Source of the DNA: Eubacterium_B sp034180045
Lineage (GTDB): Bacteria; Bacillota; Clostridia; Peptostreptococcales; Anaerovoracaceae
Direction: 5' to 3'
Length of the DNA stretch: 64,000 bases
NCBI GenBank assembly: GCA_034180045.1
Contig: JAXFOY010000018.1
Span: 22,722-86,721 of the forward strand
Shown: piece after piece, positions 33,669 to 42,217 of the stretch
Layout: each line of letters begins with the position of its first letter
How positions within the stretch are numbered: position 1 is the stretch's first letter
Made by a program: the position numbers and the translations under genes
The notes under the pieces: model-generated
The model's database searches: none
The model's input: the letters and a program-made list of their open reading frames with translations, nothing else
What the model was told of the DNA's origin: nothing

Positions 33669-33776
33669 ATAATTAAGGTTTTGCTCAAAAACTTAATTAT
33701 AAAAATCTATAATTAAGTTTTCACCCAAAGTGTTAATTATAAAAATCTATAATTAAAATTTTACTCAAAGTGTTAA
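33669..33776. repeat. 40-bp tandem repeats (2.7 units)
   Basis: Units at 33669-33708 and 33709-33748 and a partial unit at 33749-33776 share ATAATTAA, a central CTCAAA or CCCAAA block and TTAATTATAAAAATCT. Each unit junction forms a perfect inverted repeat, TTAATTATA and TATAATTAA around AAAATC (33693-33716 and 33733-33756). The array starts 20 bases after the fic stop. Confidence 0.75.
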
Positions 33777-33784
33777 CTTCTGGC

Positions 33785-34098
33785 TTATAGGACAAAAAGC
33801 ATTGGTGACTAATCCCAATACAAATGAAAATTTATCGATGTATGAAGCTCACTCCACACGACAGTATCAGCCCAACTTGAAATAGATGCAGTGTATTGTT
33901 CTTTATGATGAATTCTGTAATATATTGCCGCAATGTTTTTATCCGTGGGCATAGTTTTCAATATCTCATAAGCAGAGCAAATTACATACTTCACAAGTAC
34001 TATCCTCCCGGAATTGTATTTACAGGAAGATATAACACATTTTTATGTTGAAAATTCAATAGTTTTGCACAATTTCACCAACGCTTTTTGTCCTATAA
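33785..34098. mobile_element. MITE-like element with 24-bp terminal inverted repeats
   Basis: Bases 33785-33808 (starting TTATAGGACAAAAAGC) are the reverse complement of 34075-34098 at 23 of 24 positions. The 314-bp interval contains only the small minus-strand frame at 33809-33994 and no transposase. No clear target-site duplication is visible. This size and structure fits a miniature inverted-repeat element or a collapsed insertion sequence. Confidence 0.55.
33809..33994 (-). CDS. Short open reading frame with GTG start, unknown function
   Basis: The GTG at 33994 has GGGAGGA 8 bases upstream, an excellent ribosome site, so a 61-aa protein (MKYVICSAYEILKTMPTDKN at the start) is plausible. 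I recognise no family, and the composition (several Y, W, H) is unremarkable. It lies entirely inside the MITE-like element and ends next to its left terminal repeat, so it may be a truncated relic. Confidence 0.45.
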   Translation of the reverse strand: MKYVICSAYEILKTMPTDKNIAAIYYRIHHKEQYTASISSWADTVVWSELHTSINFHLYWD

Positions 34099-34138
34099 CC
34101 TGAACCCGACCTTTCAAACGTTGAAAACATTAAAAAAT

Positions 34139-34167
34139 GCCCACAATCCGAAAGTTCGGATGTGAGC
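34139..34167 (-). terminator. Terminator of tRNA-Arg
   Basis: GCTCACATCCGAA and TTCGGATTGTGGGC pair with one bulged T, followed on the minus strand by ATTTTTTAATG. It directly follows the tRNA 3' end. Confidence 0.8.
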
Positions 34168-34169
34168 AC

Positions 34170-34180
34170 TGTGGCGTCCC
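34170..34180. repeat. tRNA-Arg 3' end (att-like direct repeat, proximal)
   Basis: TGTGGCGTCCC, identical to 30937-30947. It covers the tRNA acceptor end and CCA. The flanks differ (AGAGG here, GTAAT there). Confidence 0.55.
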
Positions 34181-34247
34181 AGAGGCGATTCGAACACCCG
34201 ACGCACGGTTTAGGAAACCGACGCTCTATCCACTGAGCTACTGAGAC
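34172..34247 (-). tRNA. tRNA-Arg (CCT anticodon)
   Basis: The 76-base minus-strand sequence folds as a tRNA with an encoded CCA. The acceptor stem GTCTCAG pairs with CTGGGAC, the D arm is GCTCAGTGGATAGAGC, the anticodon loop TTCCTAA holds anticodon CCT in a 5-bp stem, and the T arm has loop TTCGAAT. It decodes AGG. Its 3' end is the apparent integration site of the island at 30937-34180. Confidence 0.96.
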
Positions 34248-34458
34248 ATCTCGCCTAAATATAATATCACGAGAAACCTGTTCTTTCAACTCTAACATTA
34301 GCTTTGATTGTCAAATTCTCCTTAGATTTCTCCATATCTTTAAGATGCATATTTCCTTAATGCGGGTACATATGAGTCATTATCAATTTTTATCATCTCT
34401 ATTGCATTTCATAATTAGATTTTTTTATTAAAATCATTACAATATATACGCAAAAAGC

Positions 34459-34487
34459 TTGCATGTATACAAAATGTATAGTAAAAT
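34459..34487 (+). promoter_or_regulatory. Promoter of the CoA-transferase gene
   Basis: TTGCAT (34459-34464) and TAAAAT (34482-34487) are 17 bases apart. The predicted start near 34494 lies 5 bases before the Rex-like site. Confidence 0.6.
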
Positions 34488-34498
34488 TTATATTACGA

Positions 34499-34516
34499 TT
34501 GTTAAATATTAATCAA
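34499..34516 (+). promoter_or_regulatory. Candidate Rex operator
   Basis: TTGTTAAATATTAATCAA matches the Rex consensus TTGTTAANNNNTTAACAA at 12 of 14 defined positions. It begins about 5 bases downstream of the predicted transcript start, where a bound repressor would block transcription. Rex releases DNA at a high NADH/NAD+ ratio and controls fermentation genes in Clostridia. Confidence 0.55.
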
Positions 34517-34608
34517 AATGCAAAATATCAGTCGTGTGAATACTTAAATATCATATTGGATATGTGGATAATTTCCACGCAGTACGAATTATTTATGGAG
34601 GTAAATCT

Positions 34609-35967
34609 ATGTATAAAATGAGTGATATTTCAAAGCAATACAAAGAAAAGCTTTTAACTGCCGATCAGGCCGCAGCTCAGATAGAAAATAACAGCAGACT
34701 ACATTTCGGTACAGGACTGGGTTCCGTAGTTGATATAGACGAGGCACTATCAAGAAGAGCCGACGAACTGAAGGGAATAAGCATCCTTACAACTGTTGCT
34801 ATCAGAAAAGAGGCGTTCAAAACCTATCAGGCAACCGAATCAAATGATAATGTAAGGTTTGCATCGGCACACTTCACCGGTTCCGATAGAGCAATGAGCA
34901 AGGCAGGCCGTCAATGGTATGTACCTATGCTGTTTCGTGAACTCCCAAGCTACTGGGGACAGAACAACAACGAATTTGATGTCGCTTGTTTCCAGGTTAC
35001 CCCTATGGATGAGTACGGCAATTTCAATGTAGGACCACAGGCGGCTGAAGTTTGGGGTGTTATTCGAGCTTCCAAAAAAATCATCGTCGAGGTAAACAAA
35101 AATATGCCTTACGCTCACGGCAGAGAATCTCTAATCAATATCGCAGATGTTGATTTCGTAGTTGAAGGTTCAAATACGCCTTTAGCGGAAATCCCTGCAA
35201 AAGATCCTACAGACATTGATAAGCAAATAGCTTCTCATGTTGTAAACTTAATGAACGACAACTGTACATTACAGCTGGGAATAGGAGCGCTTCCATGCTG
35301 CATCGGTACTATGCTTGCAGAATCTGATTTCAAGAGCATAGCTTGCCATACGGAAATGCTTGTTGATTCATATGTCGACCTCTTCAATGCAGGCAAACTC
35401 GGTACCGATAAACCTGTAGGTCGCGGCAAGGCTATGTATGCATTTGCCGGAGGAACAAAGAAGCTGTATGATTTCATAGATAACAACCCGCTCTGCTGCG
35501 TTGCTCCTGTAGATTTTGTAAACGACATTCATGTAATAAGAAGCATAGACAATTTCTATTCTGTTAACAGCTGTATTCAGCTGGACCTCTACGGTCAAGT
35601 TTGTTCGGAATCCGCAGGTTACCAGCATGTCAGCGGCACAGGCGGTCAGCTTGACTTTGTAATGGGTGCATATCTGTCAAAGAACGGTAAGAGTTTTATC
35701 TGTACACCATCAACAAGACGTACCAAAACAGGCGAGCTGGAAACGCTGATAAAACCGGGCTTGACACCCGGCTCAATTGTTACAACCCCGAGAATGGCAA
35801 CGCACTATATAGTAACGGAATATGGTGCAGCAAATCTAAAGGGAAAGAGTACCTGGGAAAGAGCGGAAAGCCTAATCAATATTTCACATCCTGATTTCCG
35901 CGATGAGCTTATCAAGGATGCCGAAAAGATGGGAATCTGGACAAAGACAAGTAAAGTTACTTTATAG
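34609..35967 (+). CDS. Acetate CoA-transferase family (butyryl-CoA or 4-hydroxybutyrate type)
   Basis: ATG 34609 is chosen over an upstream in-frame start because GGAGG lies 8 bases before it. The 452-aa product is the right size for butyryl-CoA:acetate CoA-transferases and shows the catalytic block ACHTEMLVDSYVDLF with the glutamate that forms the CoA thioester. GGQLDFVMGAYLSKNGKSFI and GSIVTTPRMATHYIVTEYGAANL are family C-terminal motifs. It swaps CoA between an acyl-CoA and acetate, the last step of butyrate formation in many gut and oral Clostridia; 4-hydroxybutyrate cannot be excluded. A Rex-like site upstream supports a fermentation role. Confidence 0.9.
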   Translation: MYKMSDISKQYKEKLLTADQAAAQIENNSRLHFGTGLGSVVDIDEALSRRADELKGISILTTVAIRKEAFKTYQATESNDNVRFASAHFTGSDRAMSKAGRQWYVPMLFRELPSYWGQNNNEFDVACFQVTPMDEYGNFNVGPQAAEVWGVIRASKKIIVEVNKNMPYAHGRESLINIADVDFVVEGSNTPLAEIPAKDPTDIDKQIASHVVNLMNDNCTLQLGIGALPCCIGTMLAESDFKSIACHTEMLVDSYVDLFNAGKLGTDKPVGRGKAMYAFAGGTKKLYDFIDNNPLCCVAPVDFVNDIHVIRSIDNFYSVNSCIQLDLYGQVCSESAGYQHVSGTGGQLDFVMGAYLSKNGKSFICTPSTRRTKTGELETLIKPGLTPGSIVTTPRMATHYIVTEYGAANLKGKSTWERAESLINISHPDFRDELIKDAEKMGIWTKTSKVTL

Positions 35968-36045
35968 TCAAAATTGAAGAATTACTACAAAGAAGTTCAG
36001 GTCAACAAAATGCAAACAAGTCTTTAATTTTAATCAGAACTATAG

Positions 36046-36093
36046 TATAATATCCATGACATACCGATGCGTGCAAGCCTTTCGCATCGGTAT
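36046..36093 (+). promoter_or_regulatory. Promoter and leader hairpin of the second YitT gene
   Basis: TATAAT at 36046-36051 (with a weak TTTAAT -35, 17-base spacer) predicts a start near 36058. The leader begins with a perfect 11-bp stem, ATACCGATGCG (36061-36071) with CGCATCGGTAT (36083-36093), followed by only TTTT. It ends 7 bases before the ribosome site GGAGG and may be an attenuator or a 5'-protecting hairpin. Confidence 0.6.
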
Positions 36094-36111
36094 TTTGATG
36101 GAGGCAAGTTT

Positions 36112-36972
36112 ATGAATAAAAATTTGGATAAAAAAGTTTCTAATATACTTTTGATTCTCGCCGGAATAGTCTGCGACGCCTTTAGCTGTGCAGCCTTTGT
36201 TCTTCCCCATAAATTTATAGCCGGCGGAGTCACGGGACTGGGAAGAGTGTTTTCACATTACTTCGGTTTTGAAGTATCTATAGTGGTTGGAATAATCAGC
36301 ATAACGCTTCTTGTGCTGGGTTTTTTGACACTCGGTAAGCTCTTTGCTCTGAGCATTATTGCCGGTTCTCTGCTTTTCCCACTTTTCCTTAACATATTTG
36401 AAAGATTTGATTTTATTACCGATTTCACTCGTGAGCCTATGCTTGCGGCAATAATCGGCGGCATAATAATGGGCTTTGGACTTGGGCTAATAATCCGCGC
36501 CGGAGCTTCCTCGGGCGGCAGTGATGTAATTCCGGTGATTCTAAATCGAAAGCTTGGACTTCCCGTCGCTCCACTGCTTTACATAGTTGATTTCGCAATT
36601 ATGATATTGCAGCTTCCATTTGCAAAAACCGATGATGTTCTATTTGGAATCATTGTAGCCCTGCTATGCACTATAACGCTAAACAGAGTCGTTCTTTTCG
36701 GGTCGAGCAACGTTCAGTTTACGATAATAAGTCCTAAATACAAGGAGATAAACGATGCGCTGCAAAACCGGCTCGATGTCGGTTCCACTCTCGCCCACGG
36801 TGCAACGGGTCATTGCAATAAGCCCCTTGATGTTATCATATGCGTTGTAAGTCACGAGAGCGTGCATCGTGTAAAGACAACAGTTCTTGAAATAGACGAG
36901 GAAGCTTTTATGACCATGGTGGATGTCAGCGGGGTAAACGGACGAGGATTTACGATGGCAAGGAAATACTAA
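36112..36972 (+). CDS. YitT-family membrane protein, second copy
   Basis: ATG 36112 is chosen because GGAGGCAAG precedes it; the upstream in-frame region is the hairpin leader. The 286-aa product has five or six membrane segments with RAGASSGGSDVIPVILNRKLG, then a DUF2179 C-terminal domain (about 200-286; HGATGHCNKPLDVIICVVSH). Function is unknown. It is monocistronic, between its own hairpin leader and terminator, unlike the copy at 9389-10264. Confidence 0.88.
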   Translation: MNKNLDKKVSNILLILAGIVCDAFSCAAFVLPHKFIAGGVTGLGRVFSHYFGFEVSIVVGIISITLLVLGFLTLGKLFALSIIAGSLLFPLFLNIFERFDFITDFTREPMLAAIIGGIIMGFGLGLIIRAGASSGGSDVIPVILNRKLGLPVAPLLYIVDFAIMILQLPFAKTDDVLFGIIVALLCTITLNRVVLFGSSNVQFTIISPKYKEINDALQNRLDVGSTLAHGATGHCNKPLDVIICVVSHESVHRVKTTVLEIDEEAFMTMVDVSGVNGRGFTMARKY

Positions 36973-36988
36973 CTCATGAGGCAAAAGA

Positions 36989-37019
36989 AAGGAGATAGAA
37001 TTAATTCTATCTCCTTTTT
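36989..37019 (+). terminator. Terminator of the second YitT gene
   Basis: AAGGAGATAGAATT and AATTCTATCTCCTT form a perfect 28-bp palindrome (36989-37016) followed by TTT. Confidence 0.85.
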
Positions 37020-37051
37020 ATCATATGGTCATTGATTATGTGAGCATCCTT

Positions 37052-39523
37052 TTAACTTATGTCGTTTCTGGCAAGTATCGACGCCGGCGTTTTCCTCAAG
37101 GTTGTAAATACAGGAAGTAATCCCGCAAGCATATTGAACGCCAAGACAAGCAAGAAGCTGATTCCGAATACATATATATTTATACGATACATACTCGCAA
37201 AGAGACTTACCTTTGTGATTGCAGTTATGAAGTATGCCATTATCGTCATTCCCGGAAGTGCTGTGAATAGTGTAATAGCAAGGACTTCACCGGTGAACAT
37301 TCTGTAAATATCGCCTTTTTTCAGTCCGATTGCTCTAAGAACACCAACCTCTTTGATTCTCGATAAGAACGACGCCCTGAGCATCAAATATATTTCTATC
37401 AGAGAAATCAAAACTATTACCGCTGAAACCGCGATGGTTTTCCAAATTCCCTCGCTTATGCTCTGCATGTGCGATTCTTTATCATGCGCATAGTTGTCTA
37501 CGACCCTTACTTCCTTATTCTCTGAAAGTTGATTAAATGTAGCTTCTTTGTTTATAGGAGAAATCGTCAGGTTTTTATATTTTTTGATGTTCTCCATAAA
37601 ATAAGTATTGTCATTTACATATAATCCGCCGCCCTTGCGCTCATCGTGGTAAAACCCTGAAATCACAAGGTTTGAACCATTTACTTTTATGTTTATAGGC
37701 TTTCCTATGGCCACCTCTTCTGCAAGGCTTTCCGGCGCGAGAACTTCGAAATCCTTTGAAGGTGCATTCCCCTTTGTTATCTTGAGATTTGGCGCATTGG
37801 CATATTCGCTGAAAGGAACAATTTTGTCAGCCTCTACCGCATACGGCACATTCTCCAACGCCTCTACCGAGTTTTCTCCCGGATCGTGCATAACGATAGG
37901 CAAAAGCTTTGATTTTTGCGCATATATACACGGTGTCTGCTTATCTGTTATTCCCACAATAAGCAAATCCGGCATATTTGGCTGCTTAAGAATTCTTCCA
38001 ACAAAGCCTTTCTCGTCTTTGATGCCTACTTCCCTGGAGTTGCTCGCTTTGACAGTTTTGACGGCAAGCAGCTTATCTATAACCACCTCGTTCTCGTTTT
38101 CAGGAAGCCTTCCTCTGATAATGTCTGATTTTTTCAGCTTGGACACATCTGTGACGGAGCCGTTTACATTTATTCCTGTAGCTTGGTGGTATTCATCAAA
38201 CATCATAGCAAAGTTCACTTTCGAATTGCCGGGAAGCACGTAATTTACATTTTCCAACGAAGCGTATTTGCTGTAGGTTGCAGTTGAAAGCTTACCCGTT
38301 TTCACAGTCAGGTAATTTTTATCCATATTTGTGAATTGATCATCCGTAACATGTGTGATTCCCGCCACATTACTTACCGCATAGATTACAAACATCGATG
38401 CCAGCACAAAACCGAGAAGCAATATTTTCTTGATTTTTGAATACCTGCGAATTTTTTGTATCCCTGTTCCAAACGAAGAAAACGGACCATATATGCTGTG
38501 GTATTTTAGTCTCGCAGGCATGCCGCTTTTTTTAATGCCTTCCTTTTGCTCAGCATTCATAAAGTAGTCATTATAGTCAAAGTTATACTTTTCGTAAACT
38601 TCCTTTGTCATAGCCTGATAGTGATCATCTATTATTTCCACACCTTCAGAGCCCATTGAAAGCTGCCCTTCCGTGTCAATGTATAAGTTATTATTCCTGA
38701 CAACTATTTTTATCTTAGGCAAAGGCCTTTCGCTGTCACTAAAAAAGCTTATATCAAAAGGTCCTTCTGAAAATTCGGAGCTAACGGGCATATCTTTTAG
38801 AAAAATCTTGCTATCCATACGATAATCAAGCTTACCGTCATGAATATTTTCTCTATCATCTACCACCTTTCCGTCGACAATCTCGACGATTCGGTCAGCG
38901 TAGAACTCTGCGATTTCTCTTTCATGCGTTACCAGTATGACCAGTTTTTGCTTTGATATGGCCTTGATTATGTTCATTACCTCTATCGTATTGCTACTGT
39001 CGAGATTTCCCGTAGGCTCATCGGCAATGATGATTTGCGGGTTTTTTACAAGAGCGCGGGCTATTCCCACCCTCTGGCGTTCACCTCCTGAGAGCATTTT
39101 TGCAGGACGGTTGCGATATTTTGCAATTCCGACTCTGTCGAGAATATACATAACTCTGCGTTCAATTGCAGCCTTATCCTTGAAGCCTGTCATTCTTAGA
39201 ACCAAAGCCACATTTTCGAAAACCGTAGCATCTTCAATCAGATTATAGTTTTGAAAAATATATCCTATATGCAGATTCCTGATTTCGTCGAGTTTACCGC
39301 TTAACCGCCTGGTTATACGCTCATCATTTATATAAATATCTCCCTTATTTACGCTGTCAAGTCCACCTATAGCATTAAGCAGAGTTGTTTTACCGCAACC
39401 CGAGTTTCCGAGGAAAGTTACAAGACCTGTATCGGCAAGTTCAATGCTGGTGTCATTTATGGCACGAATTTCATTTGATTTGTGCTTATTAAATGATTTT
39501 CTTACATTTACTAATCTAATCAT
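37052..39523 (-). CDS. ABC transporter, ATPase fused to FtsX-type permease (MacB-like), unit 2
   Basis: ATG 39523 is chosen because GAGGAGG precedes it and the ABC domain then begins at once (MIRLVNVRKSFNKHK). The 823-aa chain has an N-terminal ATPase (1-230; Walker A GNSGCGKTTLL, signature LSGGERQRV, Walker B IIADEPTGNLD). A cytoplasmic linker follows (about 235-360), then a first membrane helix (LLLGFVLASMFVIYAVSN), a long extracytoplasmic domain, and three C-terminal helices with the FtsX motif VGVLRAIGLKKGDIY. This is the MacB topology. MacB-type proteins work by mechanotransmission, moving peptides, lipids or lipoproteins. It starts 4 bases after its upstream partner ends, so the two chains probably form a heterodimer. 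Confidence 0.92.
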   Translation of the reverse strand: MIRLVNVRKSFNKHKSNEIRAINDTSIELADTGLVTFLGNSGCGKTTLLNAIGGLDSVNKGDIYINDERITRRLSGKLDEIRNLHIGYIFQNYNLIEDATVFENVALVLRMTGFKDKAAIERRVMYILDRVGIAKYRNRPAKMLSGGERQRVGIARALVKNPQIIIADEPTGNLDSSNTIEVMNIIKAISKQKLVILVTHEREIAEFYADRIVEIVDGKVVDDRENIHDGKLDYRMDSKIFLKDMPVSSEFSEGPFDISFFSDSERPLPKIKIVVRNNNLYIDTEGQLSMGSEGVEIIDDHYQAMTKEVYEKYNFDYNDYFMNAEQKEGIKKSGMPARLKYHSIYGPFSSFGTGIQKIRRYSKIKKILLLGFVLASMFVIYAVSNVAGITHVTDDQFTNMDKNYLTVKTGKLSTATYSKYASLENVNYVLPGNSKVNFAMMFDEYHQATGINVNGSVTDVSKLKKSDIIRGRLPENENEVVIDKLLAVKTVKASNSREVGIKDEKGFVGRILKQPNMPDLLIVGITDKQTPCIYAQKSKLLPIVMHDPGENSVEALENVPYAVEADKIVPFSEYANAPNLKITKGNAPSKDFEVLAPESLAEEVAIGKPINIKVNGSNLVISGFYHDERKGGGLYVNDNTYFMENIKKYKNLTISPINKEATFNQLSENKEVRVVDNYAHDKESHMQSISEGIWKTIAVSAVIVLISLIEIYLMLRASFLSRIKEVGVLRAIGLKKGDIYRMFTGEVLAITLFTALPGMTIMAYFITAITKVSLFASMYRINIYVFGISFLLVLAFNMLAGLLPVFTTLRKTPASILARNDIS

Positions 39524-39527
39524 TGTC

Positions 39528-42005
39528 CTAAACCTCCTCTTTATAAGCATTCATAGCCGTTTTACGGAACATTTGGCTGGAATATCTTATAGCCAAGAAT
39601 ATTGCCATAATTAGAATTATCACATAGATAATTGCTATATCTATATTTTCTATATGTAAGAATGATCGTTCCAGGAAATTTATGGAATTTATCGTTCCGT
39701 CTTTAACCTTGATAATAATTCCGGCTATCACCGCAAATGCAATATGGAATACTACCAGAATCTCTGTCAAGAGCATTCCTGAACAAGCACGACGGCTTCC
39801 GCCAAGCATTCTGACCGTTGAGAAGTATACTGTTCTCGACTTGAATATCAGCTTTATGATGAAGTAAGTTATAAAGAATAAAACTGTAAGCAATATTACA
39901 AGAATTACTTTTCTCATACCGCTTAATATTACTGTAGCCGCTTCCATTTCATCGTTTGACGCACTGTATAGATACAGTGCCTTGTATCCCAGCTTTTCAA
40001 TCTTTGATAGAGTTTCGCCGGCATATTTATTTTCTTCTATATTGACCGTAACTTGGAAGTTTTGTCCGTCTTCATACAGACTTCGAATGTCTTTTTCGTT
40101 TAGATAAATCGCTTCACGGTTTAGGTCATCTATGGATTTGCCTAACAGCCAGTTTGCGTTACCGCTTCTATACACGGCGCCTATTTTGACACTCAGATTT
40201 CTTACACCGTTTCTTTGGATAGTAAAATCCAAGGTCTTTCCTCCCGTGTTACCATAAGGAAACTCCTGAGCTATGGATTCCGGTATGTATGCACTGCCCT
40301 CTTCAACATGTGGAGATGCAATAACCGGGTGAGGCATAGACGGATTAACCATCATGGTTGTTTTGTTTGCCTTTACCTCAAGTTTTGCCTTTGAGGATGT
40401 TATTATCGATTGCATATGTGTCAATGTGGAGTCTTGGCAGCACACATACCCATCAAAATACTGAGAAGAGAACTGACTTTTCTTGCTTTCCTCATTCGTC
40501 ATATAACCATAGCCGACAATTTTTACGGAATCTCTTATTCCTTCCGCATAGTTTACAATAACGCCCTTTTCGGTTAATTGGCTCGGCATAGCCATTTCCG
40601 GCTGATAGAACAACTCTTTGTCAATCATATTTTCAATCGGCAACATATATTCATTTGATTTGTTTATGAGGATTATTGCTTCGTTTGCCCCCTCCGGCAT
40701 TCTACCCGCGGCAAGCCTCTTTTTCATACCTTCAAGACTTCTCGCCTTAAGTGTCAAGTATATCTGATTTTGAGCCGCATCAGGATTTTCGGGATTAGCA
40801 TTTACATCTCCGCCATTTGCATTTTCGGATGCTTTAAGTTGCTCATCAAATGCCATGCTGCTGAAACTGAAGGTATGATCCATGAGCAGGCTATACTTAT
40901 CAACAGACTTCACATTAGAAATATTTGCAAGCTTGGCATAATCCTCTTCGCTAAATGCACTGCGATCCGGTTTTGTTACTATTACACGCTTGGAATTTGC
41001 GTCGGCAAAAATAGAATTGAAACTAATCTCTCTCACAGCCAGCCTCATATTCTGCATCGTCCCATAAGACATTGCGGTTCCGCTGCATAAGAAGATAAAA
41101 ACAAATAGAAGAAGCAGCAGTTTCATTGGAAGGCTGAATGTGTTTCTCGTTCCAAGTCTGACCATATTATCAAATCTTAACCCGTCATGTCTGGCTTCTC
41201 TGACAAGTTCACTGCTCGGTAAGTCTGATTTTTGCTTTCCCTTTTTCTCAGCTTCACGAAAATGTTTATTGCCGGAATCTATTTCTGTAATACTCTTAGT
41301 TTTTGCTCTCGCCTCTTCAAGTGAATTATCGTCAAAATGCTTGTCTTCACTGAGCTTTCCGTCACGCATCGTGATTTTTCTTGTCACATATTTTTCTACT
41401 TGCTCATAGTTATGCGTTACTATGATTATGAGCCTGTCTTTTGACAAACTTGCGAGCAGCTCTATTATCCCCTCGGCTGATTTTACGTCCAGATTTCCTG
41501 TAGGTTCATCCGCCACGATTATAGGCGTGTCTTTAGCAAGTGCACGCGCAATAGCAACACGCTGTTTTTGCCCTCCACTGAGTTTAGATGCCTTAGTGTT
41601 TCTGTATTCGCTTAATCCTACACGATCTATCAAATCCAGAACTCGTGCTTTGATTTCGTTTTTTTTGTATCCGCTTAACAGCAAAACCAGCTCTATGTTT
41701 TGATATACGGTGTAGTTATTTATCAGGTTAAATGTCTGAAATATATTTCCAATAAACCTTTTGCGATAACTTTCCATATCTTCGCTGCCATATCCGCTCG
41801 TAGGCTGCTCGAAGATATACATCTCACCTTCTTCATATGAATCCAGACCTGATATAACATTGAGCAGCGTTGATTTTCCGCTTCCGCTCTCACCTGTTAT
41901 AGCCACGAATTCTCCTATGTTAAAATCGAGGCTGACCTTACTGAATCCAGAAGTTACTACGCCGTCTGATGAATAAAACTTTGATACCTTATCCAGTCTA
42001 AGCAT
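39528..42005 (-). CDS. ABC transporter, ATPase fused to FtsX-type permease (MacB-like), unit 1
   Basis: ATG 42005 is chosen since GAGGAGAG precedes it and MLRLDKVSKFYSSDG is the natural ABC start. The 825-aa chain has Walker A GESGSGKSTLL, signature LSGGQKQRV, Walker B IIVADEPTGNLD, a helix near residue 310 (MKLLLLLFVFIFLCSG), a large extracytoplasmic domain and three terminal helices with FSTVRMLGGSRRACS in the FtsX loop. The architecture repeats the downstream gene, but overall sequence is clearly different, so this is an old duplication. No regulator or two-component system sits beside the pair, unlike bacitracin-type BceAB loci. Confidence 0.92.
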   Translation of the reverse strand: MLRLDKVSKFYSSDGVVTSGFSKVSLDFNIGEFVAITGESGSGKSTLLNVISGLDSYEEGEMYIFEQPTSGYGSEDMESYRKRFIGNIFQTFNLINNYTVYQNIELVLLLSGYKKNEIKARVLDLIDRVGLSEYRNTKASKLSGGQKQRVAIARALAKDTPIIVADEPTGNLDVKSAEGIIELLASLSKDRLIIIVTHNYEQVEKYVTRKITMRDGKLSEDKHFDDNSLEEARAKTKSITEIDSGNKHFREAEKKGKQKSDLPSSELVREARHDGLRFDNMVRLGTRNTFSLPMKLLLLLFVFIFLCSGTAMSYGTMQNMRLAVREISFNSIFADANSKRVIVTKPDRSAFSEEDYAKLANISNVKSVDKYSLLMDHTFSFSSMAFDEQLKASENANGGDVNANPENPDAAQNQIYLTLKARSLEGMKKRLAAGRMPEGANEAIILINKSNEYMLPIENMIDKELFYQPEMAMPSQLTEKGVIVNYAEGIRDSVKIVGYGYMTNEESKKSQFSSQYFDGYVCCQDSTLTHMQSIITSSKAKLEVKANKTTMMVNPSMPHPVIASPHVEEGSAYIPESIAQEFPYGNTGGKTLDFTIQRNGVRNLSVKIGAVYRSGNANWLLGKSIDDLNREAIYLNEKDIRSLYEDGQNFQVTVNIEENKYAGETLSKIEKLGYKALYLYSASNDEMEAATVILSGMRKVILVILLTVLFFITYFIIKLIFKSRTVYFSTVRMLGGSRRACSGMLLTEILVVFHIAFAVIAGIIIKVKDGTINSINFLERSFLHIENIDIAIIYVIILIMAIFLAIRYSSQMFRKTAMNAYKEEV

Positions 42006-42217
42006 ATTACTCTCCTCAACAAACTGATACATTAAACTCTTACTAAAAATTTTATCAATAACAAAGTACAATGTCTACAACATAAGCGGAAGATTAAACC
42101 TTTAACAGATAATCTTAAGAAGAAAGTAAAAAAATCATTAAGAATTGTAATAATTTTTTGTCTGGGATTTAGATTAGCAGTCATAGCTAAAATCGCATCA
42201 GAGCAGGCTTGGAAATA

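Larger units (their letters stand above)
30937..34180. mobile_element. Degenerate tRNA-Arg-associated integrated element
   Basis: About 3.2 kb lies between two direct copies of the tRNA-Arg 3' end. Each copy is followed on the minus strand by a tRNA-type terminator, as expected when an element enters the 3' end of a tRNA gene and restores it. The interior is AT-rich and mostly broken: a ribbon-helix-helix gene, a frameshifted phage structural gene, a degraded CxxC protein, an intact Fic gene, tandem repeats and a MITE-like element. No integrase is visible, so it can no longer move by itself. Confidence 0.6.
34248..34608. other. Intergenic region between tRNA-Arg and CoA-transferase
   Basis: No gene is supported in this AT-rich stretch. 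It holds the CoA-transferase promoter (34459-34487), a Rex-like operator (34499-34516) and a leader of about 115 bases. Immediately 5' of the tRNA (right of 34247) I see no clear tRNA promoter. Confidence 0.5.

Noticed and set aside
33669..33776. CRISPR array
   Set aside because: The repeats are directly adjacent with no unique spacers and no cas genes; tandem binding sites fit better.
37689..38243. 184-aa plus-strand frame opposite the ABC-FtsX gene
   Set aside because: It is serine/phenylalanine-rich antisense translation of a well-supported gene with no start signals.
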